A stretch of 57,209 nt of DNA, from contig DATFKK010000050.1 of NCBI GenBank assembly GCA_035268685.1, positions 1-57,209 of the forward strand, read 5' to 3'. The notes beneath the pieces are model-generated. The model was not told where the DNA came from and searched no databases. It saw nothing but the letters and a program-made list of their open reading frames with translations. Of this stretch, positions 47,757 to 55,868 are shown piece after piece (position 1 is the first letter of the stretch; each line of letters starts with the position of its first letter). Both the position numbers and the translations under genes were made by a program. The stretch comes from Candidatus Krumholzibacteriia bacterium. Lineage in GTDB: Bacteria > Krumholzibacteriota > Krumholzibacteriia > JAJRXK01.

Positions 47757-49058
47757 TCAGTCCGCTTCGACCTCACGGAGACGCAGGGCGACGAGGCTTC
47801 CCGCGACCCCCAGGACGGCCAGAAGGGCGACCAGCGTGCGTTCGCTGTAGGCCGACGCCACCGCCCCCAGGGCGGTACTCAGGACGAGGACCGACCCCAT
47901 CACGGTGTTGGCCACGGCCACGTACAGCGGGCGCAGGTCGTCGGGAGCCAGATCGACCACGTAGGTCTTGCGGCCCTGACGGATGCCCTCGTGGGCGAGG
48001 GCCAGCAGGAAGTACAGGATGCCGAACACCACGGCGGCGGGTGTTCCCGCGAGGCCGAGTCCGGCCACCACGAAGACCGTGGCCAGGACGGTGGCGGCGG
48101 CCAGGCCGCCGACGACCAGGGTCCGCCGGCTCGACAGGTCGGCGGCGCGTCCCCACAGCCATCCGCTGACGAACTGCGCGGCGGAGGCGGCCACGAGCAG
48201 CGCGCCGAGTCCGGCGCTGGCCCCGTCGGTGCCGCGGCTGGCGAGCATGGTCACGTAGGGCATCGACAGCACGGTTCCGGCGAGCAGCCCGCGCGCGAGG
48301 CAGAAGCGGCCGAAGTCGGGGTCGTCGCGCAGCAGCCGCAGGCCGTAGCGGATCGACGCACCGTTGCCGTCCACCGCGGCGGGCGGTTCCTCGATCGAGC
48401 GGGCCAGCCAGCCGGCCACGGCCCAGGCGACCACGGCCCCGACGACGAGCACCAGCGGGGCGATTCCGGGGTCCTCGGAGCGTCGCAGGCCCAGGGTGAG
48501 GCCGGCGGCCAGGGTCAGCAGACCCGCTACGCTCGAGGCGGTCCCTCCGAGACGCCCGCGCCGACCGTTGGGCACGGTGCGCCCGAGCAGGTCCTTCGAC
48601 GACAGGGAGGCCGCCGCCCGACCGACCGAGAACACCCCGATCGAGACGACGGCGAGCACGCCGAGGAGGACGCCGCGGCTCGACGACGCCGCCAGGGCGA
48701 TCGCACCGATCGCCGCGGCCTGCACGAACAGTCCCGTGACGTACACCCCGCGCCGGTACGCGCGCCGGGCCATGAAGCGTCCGAGCCACAATTGGGGGAG
48801 CAGGGCACCCGCTTCGCGGATCGGAACCAGCGCACCGAGCAAGCCCGACGGCACGCCCAGAGCCGCCAACCACCACGTGAGCACGTGGCGTGGGCTGGCC
48901 AGGACGTCGCCGATCTTGCTCGCGGTGCGCGCCACGAGCTGGGCCGCGAAGTTGTCGGGCCAGCTCTCGCGCACGTCGACGTGCAGGTCGTCGACGTGCT
49001 CGGCGTCGTCGGCCGCGGCGAGGCGGCGGCCGAGCGTGCGCAGGAAGGGGTCGGTCAC
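47757..49058 (-). CDS. Major facilitator superfamily transporter
   Basis: 433 residues with about twelve TM segments in two six-helix halves. The N-terminal 50 residues are hydrophilic ('DDAEHVDDLHVDVRESWPDNF'). 'LLPQLWLGRFMARRAYRRGVYVTG' and 'SGWLWGRAADLSSRRTLVVGG' have the MFS loop features. Substrate unknown. GTG 49058 is a likely start with GGAG upstream. It lies between the PFOR gene and the rhodanese gene on the same strand, but with gaps, so it is probably a separate unit. Confidence 0.82.
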   Translation of the reverse strand: MTDPFLRTLGRRLAAADDAEHVDDLHVDVRESWPDNFAAQLVARTASKIGDVLASPRHVLTWWLAALGVPSGLLGALVPIREAGALLPQLWLGRFMARRAYRRGVYVTGLFVQAAAIGAIALAASSSRGVLLGVLAVVSIGVFSVGRAAASLSSKDLLGRTVPNGRRGRLGGTASSVAGLLTLAAGLTLGLRRSEDPGIAPLVLVVGAVVAWAVAGWLARSIEEPPAAVDGNGASIRYGLRLLRDDPDFGRFCLARGLLAGTVLSMPYVTMLASRGTDGASAGLGALLVAASAAQFVSGWLWGRAADLSSRRTLVVGGLAAATVLATVFVVAGLGLAGTPAAVVFGILYFLLALAHEGIRQGRKTYVVDLAPDDLRPLYVAVANTVMGSVLVLSTALGAVASAYSERTLVALLAVLGVAGSLVALRLREVEAD

Positions 49059-49119
49059 CCGCGGAGGCTCCGGGATCGGGGACGGTGCCGATCGATGGAA
49101 GCCCCCGGCACGGGATCTG

Positions 49120-49803
49120 TCAACCGCAGCCGCCGCTCAGCTTCGGCGCCTTGACCGTGCGCTTCACCTTGTCCTGGTAGTCGAGGGGCTCGAGGCGGTG
49201 TGCGTCGGGCAACGACGCGGGATGGCGATCGCCGAGTGCGGCCGAGAGGCCCCACGCGAAGGGCTCCTCGGACAGGCAGCTCTCGGTCTGCACCGGCAAC
49301 AACAACGCGGCCGCGGCACTCGCGACGGATGCCGTGGGTTCGTGCGGCTGCGGCTCGGGCTCGCTGAACAGTTCCACCCACCGGTTCAGCCCGCCGGCCA
49401 GCACGTACACGTTGCGGACTCCGCGCGCGCGCAGCATGCGCCAGGCGGACTCGGCGCGGGCCTCGTCGTTGCCGGTGATCACGACGATCGCGTCGTCGAC
49501 CAGGTCATGGCCCCAGGTCGACTGCAGGGCGTCGCAGTCCACGCGTTCCGCATCGGCGAGGTGGAACAGGTTGAAGTCCGACTCGTCGCGCACGTCGACG
49601 ATGCGCAGACGCACCAGGTCGTCGTGCATCAGCTCGAGCAGCTCGCCGGGGTGTACGTGCACGTCGCGCGACACGAGGGTCTCCTCGAGCTGGTCGTGCT
49701 GCCAGGCGAGCCGGTCGTCGAGGGTCGGATCGCCGACCAGGGTCATGGCCATGGTCGTGCCGATCAGCGCCGCGGCCGCCAGGAACTTCCAGGGGGCTCT
49801 CAT
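49120..49803 (-). CDS. Exported rhodanese-fold protein lacking the catalytic Cys
   Basis: 227 residues. N-terminal hydrophobic segment ('FLAAAALIGTTMAMTLVG') as signal or anchor, then a rhodanese fold: 'RIVDVRDESDFNLFHLADAERVD' and 'AWRMLRARGVRNVYVLAGGLNRW'. At the active-site loop, where rhodaneses have Cys after 'VVY', the sequence is 'IVVITGNDEARAESAW', so the persulfide-carrying Cys is missing. The C-terminus ends 'LSGGCG', whose Cys might substitute. ATG 49803 overlaps the YeeE stop (ATGA). Last gene of the sulfur/cytochrome operon; probably a sulfur-binding or interaction role. Confidence 0.83.
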   Translation of the reverse strand: MRAPWKFLAAAALIGTTMAMTLVGDPTLDDRLAWQHDQLEETLVSRDVHVHPGELLELMHDDLVRLRIVDVRDESDFNLFHLADAERVDCDALQSTWGHDLVDDAIVVITGNDEARAESAWRMLRARGVRNVYVLAGGLNRWVELFSEPEPQPHEPTASVASAAAALLLPVQTESCLSEEPFAWGLSAALGDRHPASLPDAHRLEPLDYQDKVKRTVKAPKLSGGCG

Positions 49804-50426
49804 CGCGCGACCTCCGTGGTGGCATCCGGGGTCTCGGTGGTCTCTTCGCGCGGGGCGTCGCCGAACACGGCCTCGAGCCGTTCGGCGCCCCAGAACATGA
49901 ACACCGCCATGCACCCTACGAGGAAGGTCACGAGCACGGTGGGGATCCCCAGCCAGTCGGCCAGCGTGAAGCGGCCCATGGCCCCGGCGTTCTGGAAGAA
50001 GTCCCAGAAGGACGGCACGACCTCACCGAACACGAACACCCCGAGGGTGACGCCGAGTACGAAGAACACACCGTCGAGCTTCAGCGTGGCGGCGGCGACC
50101 AGGCTCGTCCCGGGGCAGTAGCCGCCGACGATGAAACCGACGCCCATGATCAGTCCACCGACCACGCCCGAGGCCAGGTAGGTGGGATTGACGAACACGC
50201 GCGACAGGTCGACCCAGCCGATCGCCCACGCGAAGTGCACCAGCACCATGGCCGTGACGATGGCGGTGAACATGACCTTGAGCACGGTCATGTCGCGCAG
50301 GTAGAACTGCGCGGCCAGCCGCCGCGAGTCGCCGAAGCCGGCGCGTTCGAGCACGAAGCCGAAGCCGAAGCCGATGGCCAGGTGGACCAGGATCGAAGTG
50401 ATTCCGTCGAGTGCGAAGGGACCCAT
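49800..50426 (-). CDS. YeeE/YedE-family sulfur transport membrane protein (second subunit)
   Basis: 208 residues with about five TM segments. 'LAIGFGFGFVLERAGFGDSRRLAAQFYLRDMTVLKVMFTAIVTAM' and 'FIVGGYCPGTSLVAAATLKLDGVFF' match the DUF6691/YeeE-YedE group, with a conserved Cys in GGYCPGT. Characterised relatives (TsuA, PmpA/B) import thiosulfate or other sulfur species. The gene is followed by the rhodanese-fold gene with an ATGA overlap and preceded by a second YeeE/YedE gene nine bases away, suggesting a two-part transporter. Confidence 0.88.
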   Translation of the reverse strand: MGPFALDGITSILVHLAIGFGFGFVLERAGFGDSRRLAAQFYLRDMTVLKVMFTAIVTAMVLVHFAWAIGWVDLSRVFVNPTYLASGVVGGLIMGVGFIVGGYCPGTSLVAAATLKLDGVFFVLGVTLGVFVFGEVVPSFWDFFQNAGAMGRFTLADWLGIPTVLVTFLVGCMAVFMFWGAERLEAVFGDAPREETTETPDATTEVAR

Positions 50427-50435
50427 GATCGTCTC

Positions 50436-50957
50436 CTAGTCGTTCCAGAGCCGGCGCACGAAGTACGCCAGGGCGTAGCCACCGATGAACACGCTGAACA
50501 TGAAGGCCCAGCTTCCCACCGAGAGCATCGCTCCGCCGCTCAGTGCCTGTCCGCTGGTGCAGCCGCGCGCGAGCCGCGCACCGAAGCCCATGATCGTTCC
50601 GCCGATCAGCGCGAACATCCATCGCTGCTGCGGTGTGATCCGCGCCCCGCGGAAGGTCTCGACCTTCATGCGTCCGGCCGTCAGGCCCGACACCAGGCCA
50701 CCGGCGATCGCGCCGAGGACCATCCACGTGATCCAGTGGTCGAAGGGATTCGTGTCGCCGCCGGCCATCGGCGCCAGGTAGGGATTGGTGTCGACCTGCG
50801 CGGGGGCGACGGCGTCGACGCCGGCCGCCACGACCCGGCCGACCGCCCCCGACGCCCCGAGCCCGTGCCCGGCGATCACGAAGGACGCGGTCAACACCAG
50901 GCCGAGCGCGAAGCCGGCCACGTAGGGATTCCAGGAAGCACGCGGCAGCGTCGTCAT
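50436..50957 (-). CDS. YeeE/YedE-family sulfur transport membrane protein (first subunit)
   Basis: 173 residues with about four TM segments. 'WNPYVAGFALGLVLTASFVIAGHGLGASGAVGR' and 'GFGARLARGCTSGQALSGGAMLSVGSWAFMFS' hold the family core with the conserved Cys in RGCTSGQ. With the neighbouring subunit it gives the two Cys-containing halves found in full-length sulfur transporters. ATG 50957 overlaps the cytochrome b stop. Likely to move thiosulfate or sulfite-type anions, consistent with the octaheme cytochrome in the same operon. Confidence 0.88.
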   Translation of the reverse strand: MTTLPRASWNPYVAGFALGLVLTASFVIAGHGLGASGAVGRVVAAGVDAVAPAQVDTNPYLAPMAGGDTNPFDHWITWMVLGAIAGGLVSGLTAGRMKVETFRGARITPQQRWMFALIGGTIMGFGARLARGCTSGQALSGGAMLSVGSWAFMFSVFIGGYALAYFVRRLWND

Positions 50958-51619
50958 CGGGCCGCCTCCTCGGTGGTCGTGTCGTGTCGGGTCTTCAGGT
51001 CGCCGTGGACCATGGCTTCGAGGTTCGTCGTGGGCGTCTCGCCGGTCGTGGTCAGGTAGAGGTGCATGATCGTGAAGGCGAGGAACAGCCAGGCGCACAG
51101 CGCGTGGATCGGCACCAGCCAGCCCAGGCCGCCGATCGAGGCCACCAGCTCGGGCCAGCGCGACGCGCTCCAGATCAACAAGCCGGTGATCACCTGCAGC
51201 GGCAGCAGCACGTTCAGGATCACGAGATAGGTGACCTGCTGCAGCGGGTTGAGCTTGTGCTCGGCGTCGTGCTGCATGGGGTGCGGCTCGCCGCGGAAGA
51301 TCCCGTAGGCGTAGAACCGCACCTGCGCGAGCGACATGGTCACGAAGTCGCGCGGCTGCGGACCGAACTGCCGGATCATGCCGCTGGTGACGAAGTAGAA
51401 CAGACCCATGGCCGCGTTCAGCAGGAGCAACACGGCGAAGGCGTTGTGCACGAGCACCGCGGTGCGGAAGCCGAAGATCGACACTGCCTCGGGCGCGTGG
51501 ATCTCGGCGCCCGTCACCAGCAGGGCGAGGATGGTCACGGCCTGCACCCAGTGCCACGCGCGCTCGTGGAAGGTGTACAGGGGGATGCGGCGGATGCCGT
51601 CGATCGGGTTCGCGCTCAT
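50954..51619 (-). CDS. Cytochrome b561/NiFe-hydrogenase-type membrane cytochrome b
   Basis: 221 residues with four TM segments. Candidate heme-ligand histidines are in 'YTFHERAWHWVQAV' (H18, H23), 'VLVHNAFAVLLLLNA', 'HALCAWLFLAFTIMHLYL' and 'MVHGDLK'. This is the di-heme b-type subunit used to exchange electrons between quinones and periplasmic multiheme cytochromes, as in thiosulfate reductase and hydrogenase. Both ends overlap neighbours (ATGA-type), so it is tightly coupled to the heptaheme cytochrome upstream and the YeeE subunit downstream. Confidence 0.87.
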   Translation of the reverse strand: MSANPIDGIRRIPLYTFHERAWHWVQAVTILALLVTGAEIHAPEAVSIFGFRTAVLVHNAFAVLLLLNAAMGLFYFVTSGMIRQFGPQPRDFVTMSLAQVRFYAYGIFRGEPHPMQHDAEHKLNPLQQVTYLVILNVLLPLQVITGLLIWSASRWPELVASIGGLGWLVPIHALCAWLFLAFTIMHLYLTTTGETPTTNLEAMVHGDLKTRHDTTTEEAAR

Positions 51620-53805
51620 CGGGCCGCCTCCGTCCGGGGTTCGAGTTCGGGGGTCGTGGCGCGCTGCCGCCGCGCCGCCCACAGGACCACGCGCAGACCG
51701 CCGTGCAGGACGACACCGGCGATCACCATGAGCACGGCCAGCACGCCGATCCGGTCGACCCACGGCGCGCGCGAGAAGCCGAGCAGGTACAGTCCGGCGA
51801 TGTCGGGGTCGGGGGTCACCACGACGTGGCCGCAGCTGGTCGTGTGGACCTCGCCGGGCATTTCGACGCCGCCGTCGCCGACGAGCGTGGGGAGCACGCC
51901 ACCCGGCGCGAAGTCGGCCAGGACGAAGTCCTCGCCCACGCGCGAGGTCTCGCCGTGGCAGGTCGAGCAGTCGCGGGTCGCGCCGCCACGCCCGGCCACG
52001 CCGTGCGACACGCGGTAGGCCTGGGTCTCGGCGCGGATCTTGGGATCGCGAACGCCTGTGGCGCGCAGCCGCGCGGCGACGGCCTCGATCTGGTGATCGT
52101 GGAGCAGTCCGAGTTCGATCGGTTCGAGGGTGCCGTTGCCGGTGGCGTCGAGCACGCGACGGATCTCGGGGCGGACGTCGTCGCCGTCGAACCACGCGGC
52201 GTGGAGTTCCTCGCGGGTCACGGGACGCTCACGGGCGGTGTCGTACCAGTACCAGGTGCTCACCAGGTTGTGCGGTGCGAGCCGGCGCTCGCCGTCGGGT
52301 CCGGTGCGCGGGAGCAGGACGGGGCGGAAGCCCTCGAGCAGGGTCGACGCCGACTGCGGGTCGCCGTGCGCGCCGCGGTGCAGCACGCGGGGTTCGCCGT
52401 CGGCGGTGAGGACGGTCCAGTCGGTGGTCTGGCGCGCCGGGCCCATGCTGCGCGGCACGTGGCAGGCGGCGCACTCGAGCGCGTCGAAGTGACGGTCGCG
52501 GTAGGGCAGCCACTCGTGGGCGGCCGAGGCGTCGTGGCAGTCGGCGCAGGTGCGGATGCTGCCGTCGAGATGATCGCGCATGGTGCCCTGCGCGCTGCGG
52601 CCCTTGGCCAGGTCGTGGCTCGGGCGCTTCAGGTACTCCTGCACGTCGAGCCGACGGGCGTCGAAGCGCAGGTGGTCGGGGCGGTCGGCGTTGGCCTCGG
52701 CGTAGGCGCCGGGGTTGTTGGTGGAGGCGTGGCAGTCGGTGCAGTCGACCAGGCGCTCGGCGTGCACGTCCCAGGCGCGGGCGAGGGTGTCGCGGCCGGC
52801 CACGTTCATGCCGCTGCGCGCGATGCGTCCGGGCGCGAAGATCGCGCCAGTGGTCTCGGTCTGACGACGTCGAGGATCGGGTGCCACGAAGAAGGGATCG
52901 GCGGCGGAGGTCACGACCGCGCCGTGGCACTGACCGCAGTTCTCGGCGGTGGCGCTCCGCAGACCGAGCGTGGCGGCGCTCACCGCTCCCTTCTCGTCGA
53001 ACAGTGCGTCGACCCACTCCCAGGCCTCGCCATCGCGTTCGACGAGTCCGGTGTTCGCGAGCGTCGCGATGGCGGCGGTGCCGAAGCGGCCGGCGCTCAG
53101 CTCGGCGATGCGCGCTTCGTTCGCGGGATCGTCGCCGTGGCACAGGAAGCAGTTCAGCTCGGCCACGCCACTCTCGTTCCAGTCCCAGGCGGTGATCGCG
53201 CCGTCGTCGGTGCGGGCGTGGGTGAACGCAGCGGGTTCGTCGCCGGCTTCGAGATCGAGCAGCGAGCGCCCTTCGGTGTCGACGGTGGCGAAGCCGCCGC
53301 CCACGTGCCGTGCACCGTGGCGTCGCAGCCAGTCGGCGATGCCGATCGTGAAGTCGCCGTCGAAGTCCACGCGGTCGTAGGTGATCGGATCCCAGCGGTT
53401 GATCGGGCCGGTGCCGCCGTCGAAGGCGCGCCCACTGCGGGCGAGACCGGCTTCGTCCAGGCCGAGCCAGGCGTGGGCGTTGTGCTCTTCGATCCACGCG
53501 GTGTCGTGGCAGCGGTTGCAGCTCTGCATGGGCGAGACGGGGTTGCCGGAGGCGACCACCGGCGTGCCGTCGCGGTCGCGGAGGACGACGTCGGGGTGGA
53601 GGCCGGGGTGGAGGAACGGCGAGGCGGGGTTCTCGGGCGATGTGGTCGCGGCGTCGTCGGTCGACTGGACGGCCGCCGCGGGGGCGCTGGCCGCAGGGGC
53701 GCTGGCCACGGTCATGCTGGCCGCGATGACGCTCGCGGTGGGGGCGCTGGCCGCGATGACGCTCGCTGCGGTGACGACGAGCACGGACAGGGCGAACGAC
53801 TTCAT
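51616..53805 (-). CDS. Exported heptaheme c-type cytochrome with C-terminal membrane anchor
   Basis: 729 residues. Ala/Ser-rich signal region with repeated 'ASVIAAS' and 'APAASAPAA'. Seven CxxCH heme motifs: CNRCH (96-100), CFLCH, CGQCH, CTDCH, CADCH, CAACH, CSTCH. One TM segment near 690-712 ('IGVLAVLMVIAGVVLHGGLRVVLWAA') anchors it to the membrane. It probably bridges the membrane cytochrome b and the octaheme cytochrome. No exact family named. Start ATG 53805 overlaps the octaheme stop (ATGA). Confidence 0.87.
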   Translation of the reverse strand: MKSFALSVLVVTAASVIAASAPTASVIAASMTVASAPAASAPAAAVQSTDDAATTSPENPASPFLHPGLHPDVVLRDRDGTPVVASGNPVSPMQSCNRCHDTAWIEEHNAHAWLGLDEAGLARSGRAFDGGTGPINRWDPITYDRVDFDGDFTIGIADWLRRHGARHVGGGFATVDTEGRSLLDLEAGDEPAAFTHARTDDGAITAWDWNESGVAELNCFLCHGDDPANEARIAELSAGRFGTAAIATLANTGLVERDGEAWEWVDALFDEKGAVSAATLGLRSATAENCGQCHGAVVTSAADPFFVAPDPRRRQTETTGAIFAPGRIARSGMNVAGRDTLARAWDVHAERLVDCTDCHASTNNPGAYAEANADRPDHLRFDARRLDVQEYLKRPSHDLAKGRSAQGTMRDHLDGSIRTCADCHDASAAHEWLPYRDRHFDALECAACHVPRSMGPARQTTDWTVLTADGEPRVLHRGAHGDPQSASTLLEGFRPVLLPRTGPDGERRLAPHNLVSTWYWYDTARERPVTREELHAAWFDGDDVRPEIRRVLDATGNGTLEPIELGLLHDHQIEAVAARLRATGVRDPKIRAETQAYRVSHGVAGRGGATRDCSTCHGETSRVGEDFVLADFAPGGVLPTLVGDGGVEMPGEVHTTSCGHVVVTPDPDIAGLYLLGFSRAPWVDRIGVLAVLMVIAGVVLHGGLRVVLWAARRQRATTPELEPRTEAAR

Positions 53806-55289
53806 CGCGTGCCTCCCTGGTGATCGGTCGTGGTGGTGCTGGACGCGGTTCGGGTGATGCCGGCGCGCCGGCGGCCGCCGCGTTCGGCGGGGTCGCCGTC
53901 GTAGCCCAGTGCGGGCCAGTCCATGCGGCCGTCGTCGCCGTGGCAGTCGGCGCACTGCAGGGACTCGTCGGCGGGAACGACCATGTGCGACAGCGGCCAG
54001 TACATCTCCGTGCGCGCAAAGCCGTACGAGCCGCTGTACTCCAGACCGCTGGCCTCGGCGCCCAGGCGCAGGGCCTGGTCCCAGTCGAAGGTCTCCCAGT
54101 AACCGCCCTCACCGTAGGTCTTGGGGTTCACGAAGTGGCCGAGTTCGGCATCGTAGGGCTGCCGACCACGGTGGATCTTGAAGGGCCAGATCTTCGCGCG
54201 CGGATCAGCGGCGTCGCCGTGCGGGCGGTTCATGGCCGTGATGCCATCGGGATCGATCGGATCGCCCTTGAGGTAGCGATCGCTCGTTCCGTTGTACCAG
54301 GCGTAGTCGGGGGCGACGTCGGTGTCGTAGACGAAGCTCCCCTTGCCCTTCATGTACTCGTGTGGATCGGGATCGGGGCGGTCCTCGCCGGCCGTCGACC
54401 AGTCCCACTGCATCTTTGTGGCCACGCGTGGGGCCATGCGGGGGATGTGGCAGGTCTGGCAGGCGACGGCTTCGACGTGCGAGTTCAGGCGCTCGTCGCG
54501 GTGCGGGGCCGCGGCGTGGCAGTCGGTGCAGCCGATGCGCTTGGTGTTGCTCACGCTCACGCTCATGCTGCGACCGGGAATGTCGTGGTCCTCGGTGCGG
54601 TGGCAGTCGACGCACTGCAGGTCGTGACGGCCCATGTGCACGTCGATGGCGGCGGTCGGGAACATCATGCTGCCGTCGAGGTCACCGTGCTTGACCGCGT
54701 TGCCGCCACCACCGTTGAAGTGGCAGGTGCCGCAGTTCGCGCGCGTGGGTCGGCCCACGCTGCGCGCGGCCTCGAGCAGGTCGACGTGTTCGGCCGGACG
54801 ACCGGCGCCGGTCGGATCCTTCTGGTACTGACCGCTGCGATCGTGGCAGATCAGGCAGTCGATCTTCGTGGCGTCGGCGAAGTCGAAGTCGGCGTCGTCC
54901 CAGCCGTAGCCGGCGTGGCAGCTCGTGCAGCGCGGCCAGTTGCTCTCGATCGAGATGCAGAAGTTGTTCAGCAGGTTCTTCTTGCCGATCTCCTGCGTAC
55001 CGTCGGCCGTCTCGACGTGATCGCCCGCCCAGGTCCAGTGCGCGGTGTGCAGGAAGTCCTGCGCCGCGTCGGCGTGGCACTCCATGCAGGCCTGCGTGAC
55101 CGCGGGCCCGTCGGCGAAGTCGGTGTCGAAGAAGGTGGAGTGGTCCACGTGCGCGGCGACCTCGGGCAGCTGCGACCAGGGATCGTCGAGCTCCGGCGCG
55201 CGCGGCTTCTGCAGTTCGACGAGCACCACGGCGAGCCCGACGACGGTGACGATGACGAGAGCGAGTACCAGACTGGGATGCGGTCGCAT
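53802..55289 (-). CDS. Octaheme c-type cytochrome, tetrathionate reductase family (OTR)
   Basis: 495 residues. An N-terminal hydrophobic segment ('LVLALVIVTVVGLAVVLV') anchors or exports it. Eight CxxCH motifs at 68, 121, 145, 186, 226, 254, 277 and 446. 'NNFCISIESNWPRCTSCHAGYGW' and 'KIDCLICHDRSGQYQKDPTGAG' are hallmarks of the OTR family; K157 is a candidate for the Lys ligand of the catalytic heme described in Shewanella OTR. OTR reduces tetrathionate, nitrite or hydroxylamine in vitro, so the natural substrate here is open. ATG 55289 has GGAGGAGG. It heads the six-gene operon. Confidence 0.9.
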   Translation of the reverse strand: MRPHPSLVLALVIVTVVGLAVVLVELQKPRAPELDDPWSQLPEVAAHVDHSTFFDTDFADGPAVTQACMECHADAAQDFLHTAHWTWAGDHVETADGTQEIGKKNLLNNFCISIESNWPRCTSCHAGYGWDDADFDFADATKIDCLICHDRSGQYQKDPTGAGRPAEHVDLLEAARSVGRPTRANCGTCHFNGGGGNAVKHGDLDGSMMFPTAAIDVHMGRHDLQCVDCHRTEDHDIPGRSMSVSVSNTKRIGCTDCHAAAPHRDERLNSHVEAVACQTCHIPRMAPRVATKMQWDWSTAGEDRPDPDPHEYMKGKGSFVYDTDVAPDYAWYNGTSDRYLKGDPIDPDGITAMNRPHGDAADPRAKIWPFKIHRGRQPYDAELGHFVNPKTYGEGGYWETFDWDQALRLGAEASGLEYSGSYGFARTEMYWPLSHMVVPADESLQCADCHGDDGRMDWPALGYDGDPAERGGRRRAGITRTASSTTTTDHQGGTR

Positions 55290-55868
55290 CGACGGGCCTC
55301 CTCCGAGGACGCGTGCGGCTCCGGTGCGGGTGGTGGCGGAGCCTCTCGGTGTCGGAGAGAGAGATATCGCCGTGTCGATTCGATCACAGCAGTAAATATG
55401 TGACTATGAGTATATGCTCCGAAAAGCAAGTAGTTGGATGTGTTGGAGTTGTGGTCGATTCCCGTGCTGTCGGATGCTCCGTTCGTCGTTCGGGGGAGGC
55501 CGGATCCCGGGCTCCCGGCGCTGCGCGCGACGACGCCCGGCCGATGTTCCGGTCGGATTCCGGACATTCTGCCCTCGATCCCCGGCAGGATTCGGTCTGA
55601 TGCACGTGGATCGGTGATTCCCGATACGCCTCGGCGTCACGATTTCGGAGCAGGCTTTCCGGTTCTGATTCCAGGGCCCAATCGGCTGTCCCGGGGCGAA
55701 TTCGGCGCATTCGAAACCCAGGCTGCGTGGACCCCGCGCGCGAACCGGAACTGGTCCGAAGTCGGACGAAGGTGAGCACGGCTCCTGCTGAGGCTCGCGG
55801 ACCAGCGCGGCGGATGTCCGATTCCGCTCCCGCGCGTCGTCGTTGACTCGTCCGAGAGGGTGTTCGGG
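55290..55868. other. 579-base divergent region between the OTR operon and the porin-like gene
   Basis: No gene supported. An unusually AT-rich stretch (about 55380-55440) contains TATACT on the minus strand (55409-55414), without a good -35, and a TCACA-N10-TGTGA inverted repeat over the predicted start of transcription. The remaining roughly 420 bases hold only shadow frames and no clear hairpins. Confidence 0.5.
55384..55403. promoter_or_regulatory. TCACA-N10-TGTGA inverted repeat at the OTR operon promoter
   Basis: The repeat overlaps the region expected to be +1 from the TATACT at 55409-55414, so it could be a repressor site. The regulator is unknown. The half-sites resemble CRP/FNR-type boxes, but in everted order with unusual spacing. 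Confidence 0.35.

Noticed and set aside
53820-55403. A 527-codon plus-strand open frame over the octaheme gene
   Set aside because: Antisense to the OTR gene, which shows eight CxxCH motifs. The plus frame has no recognisable domain.
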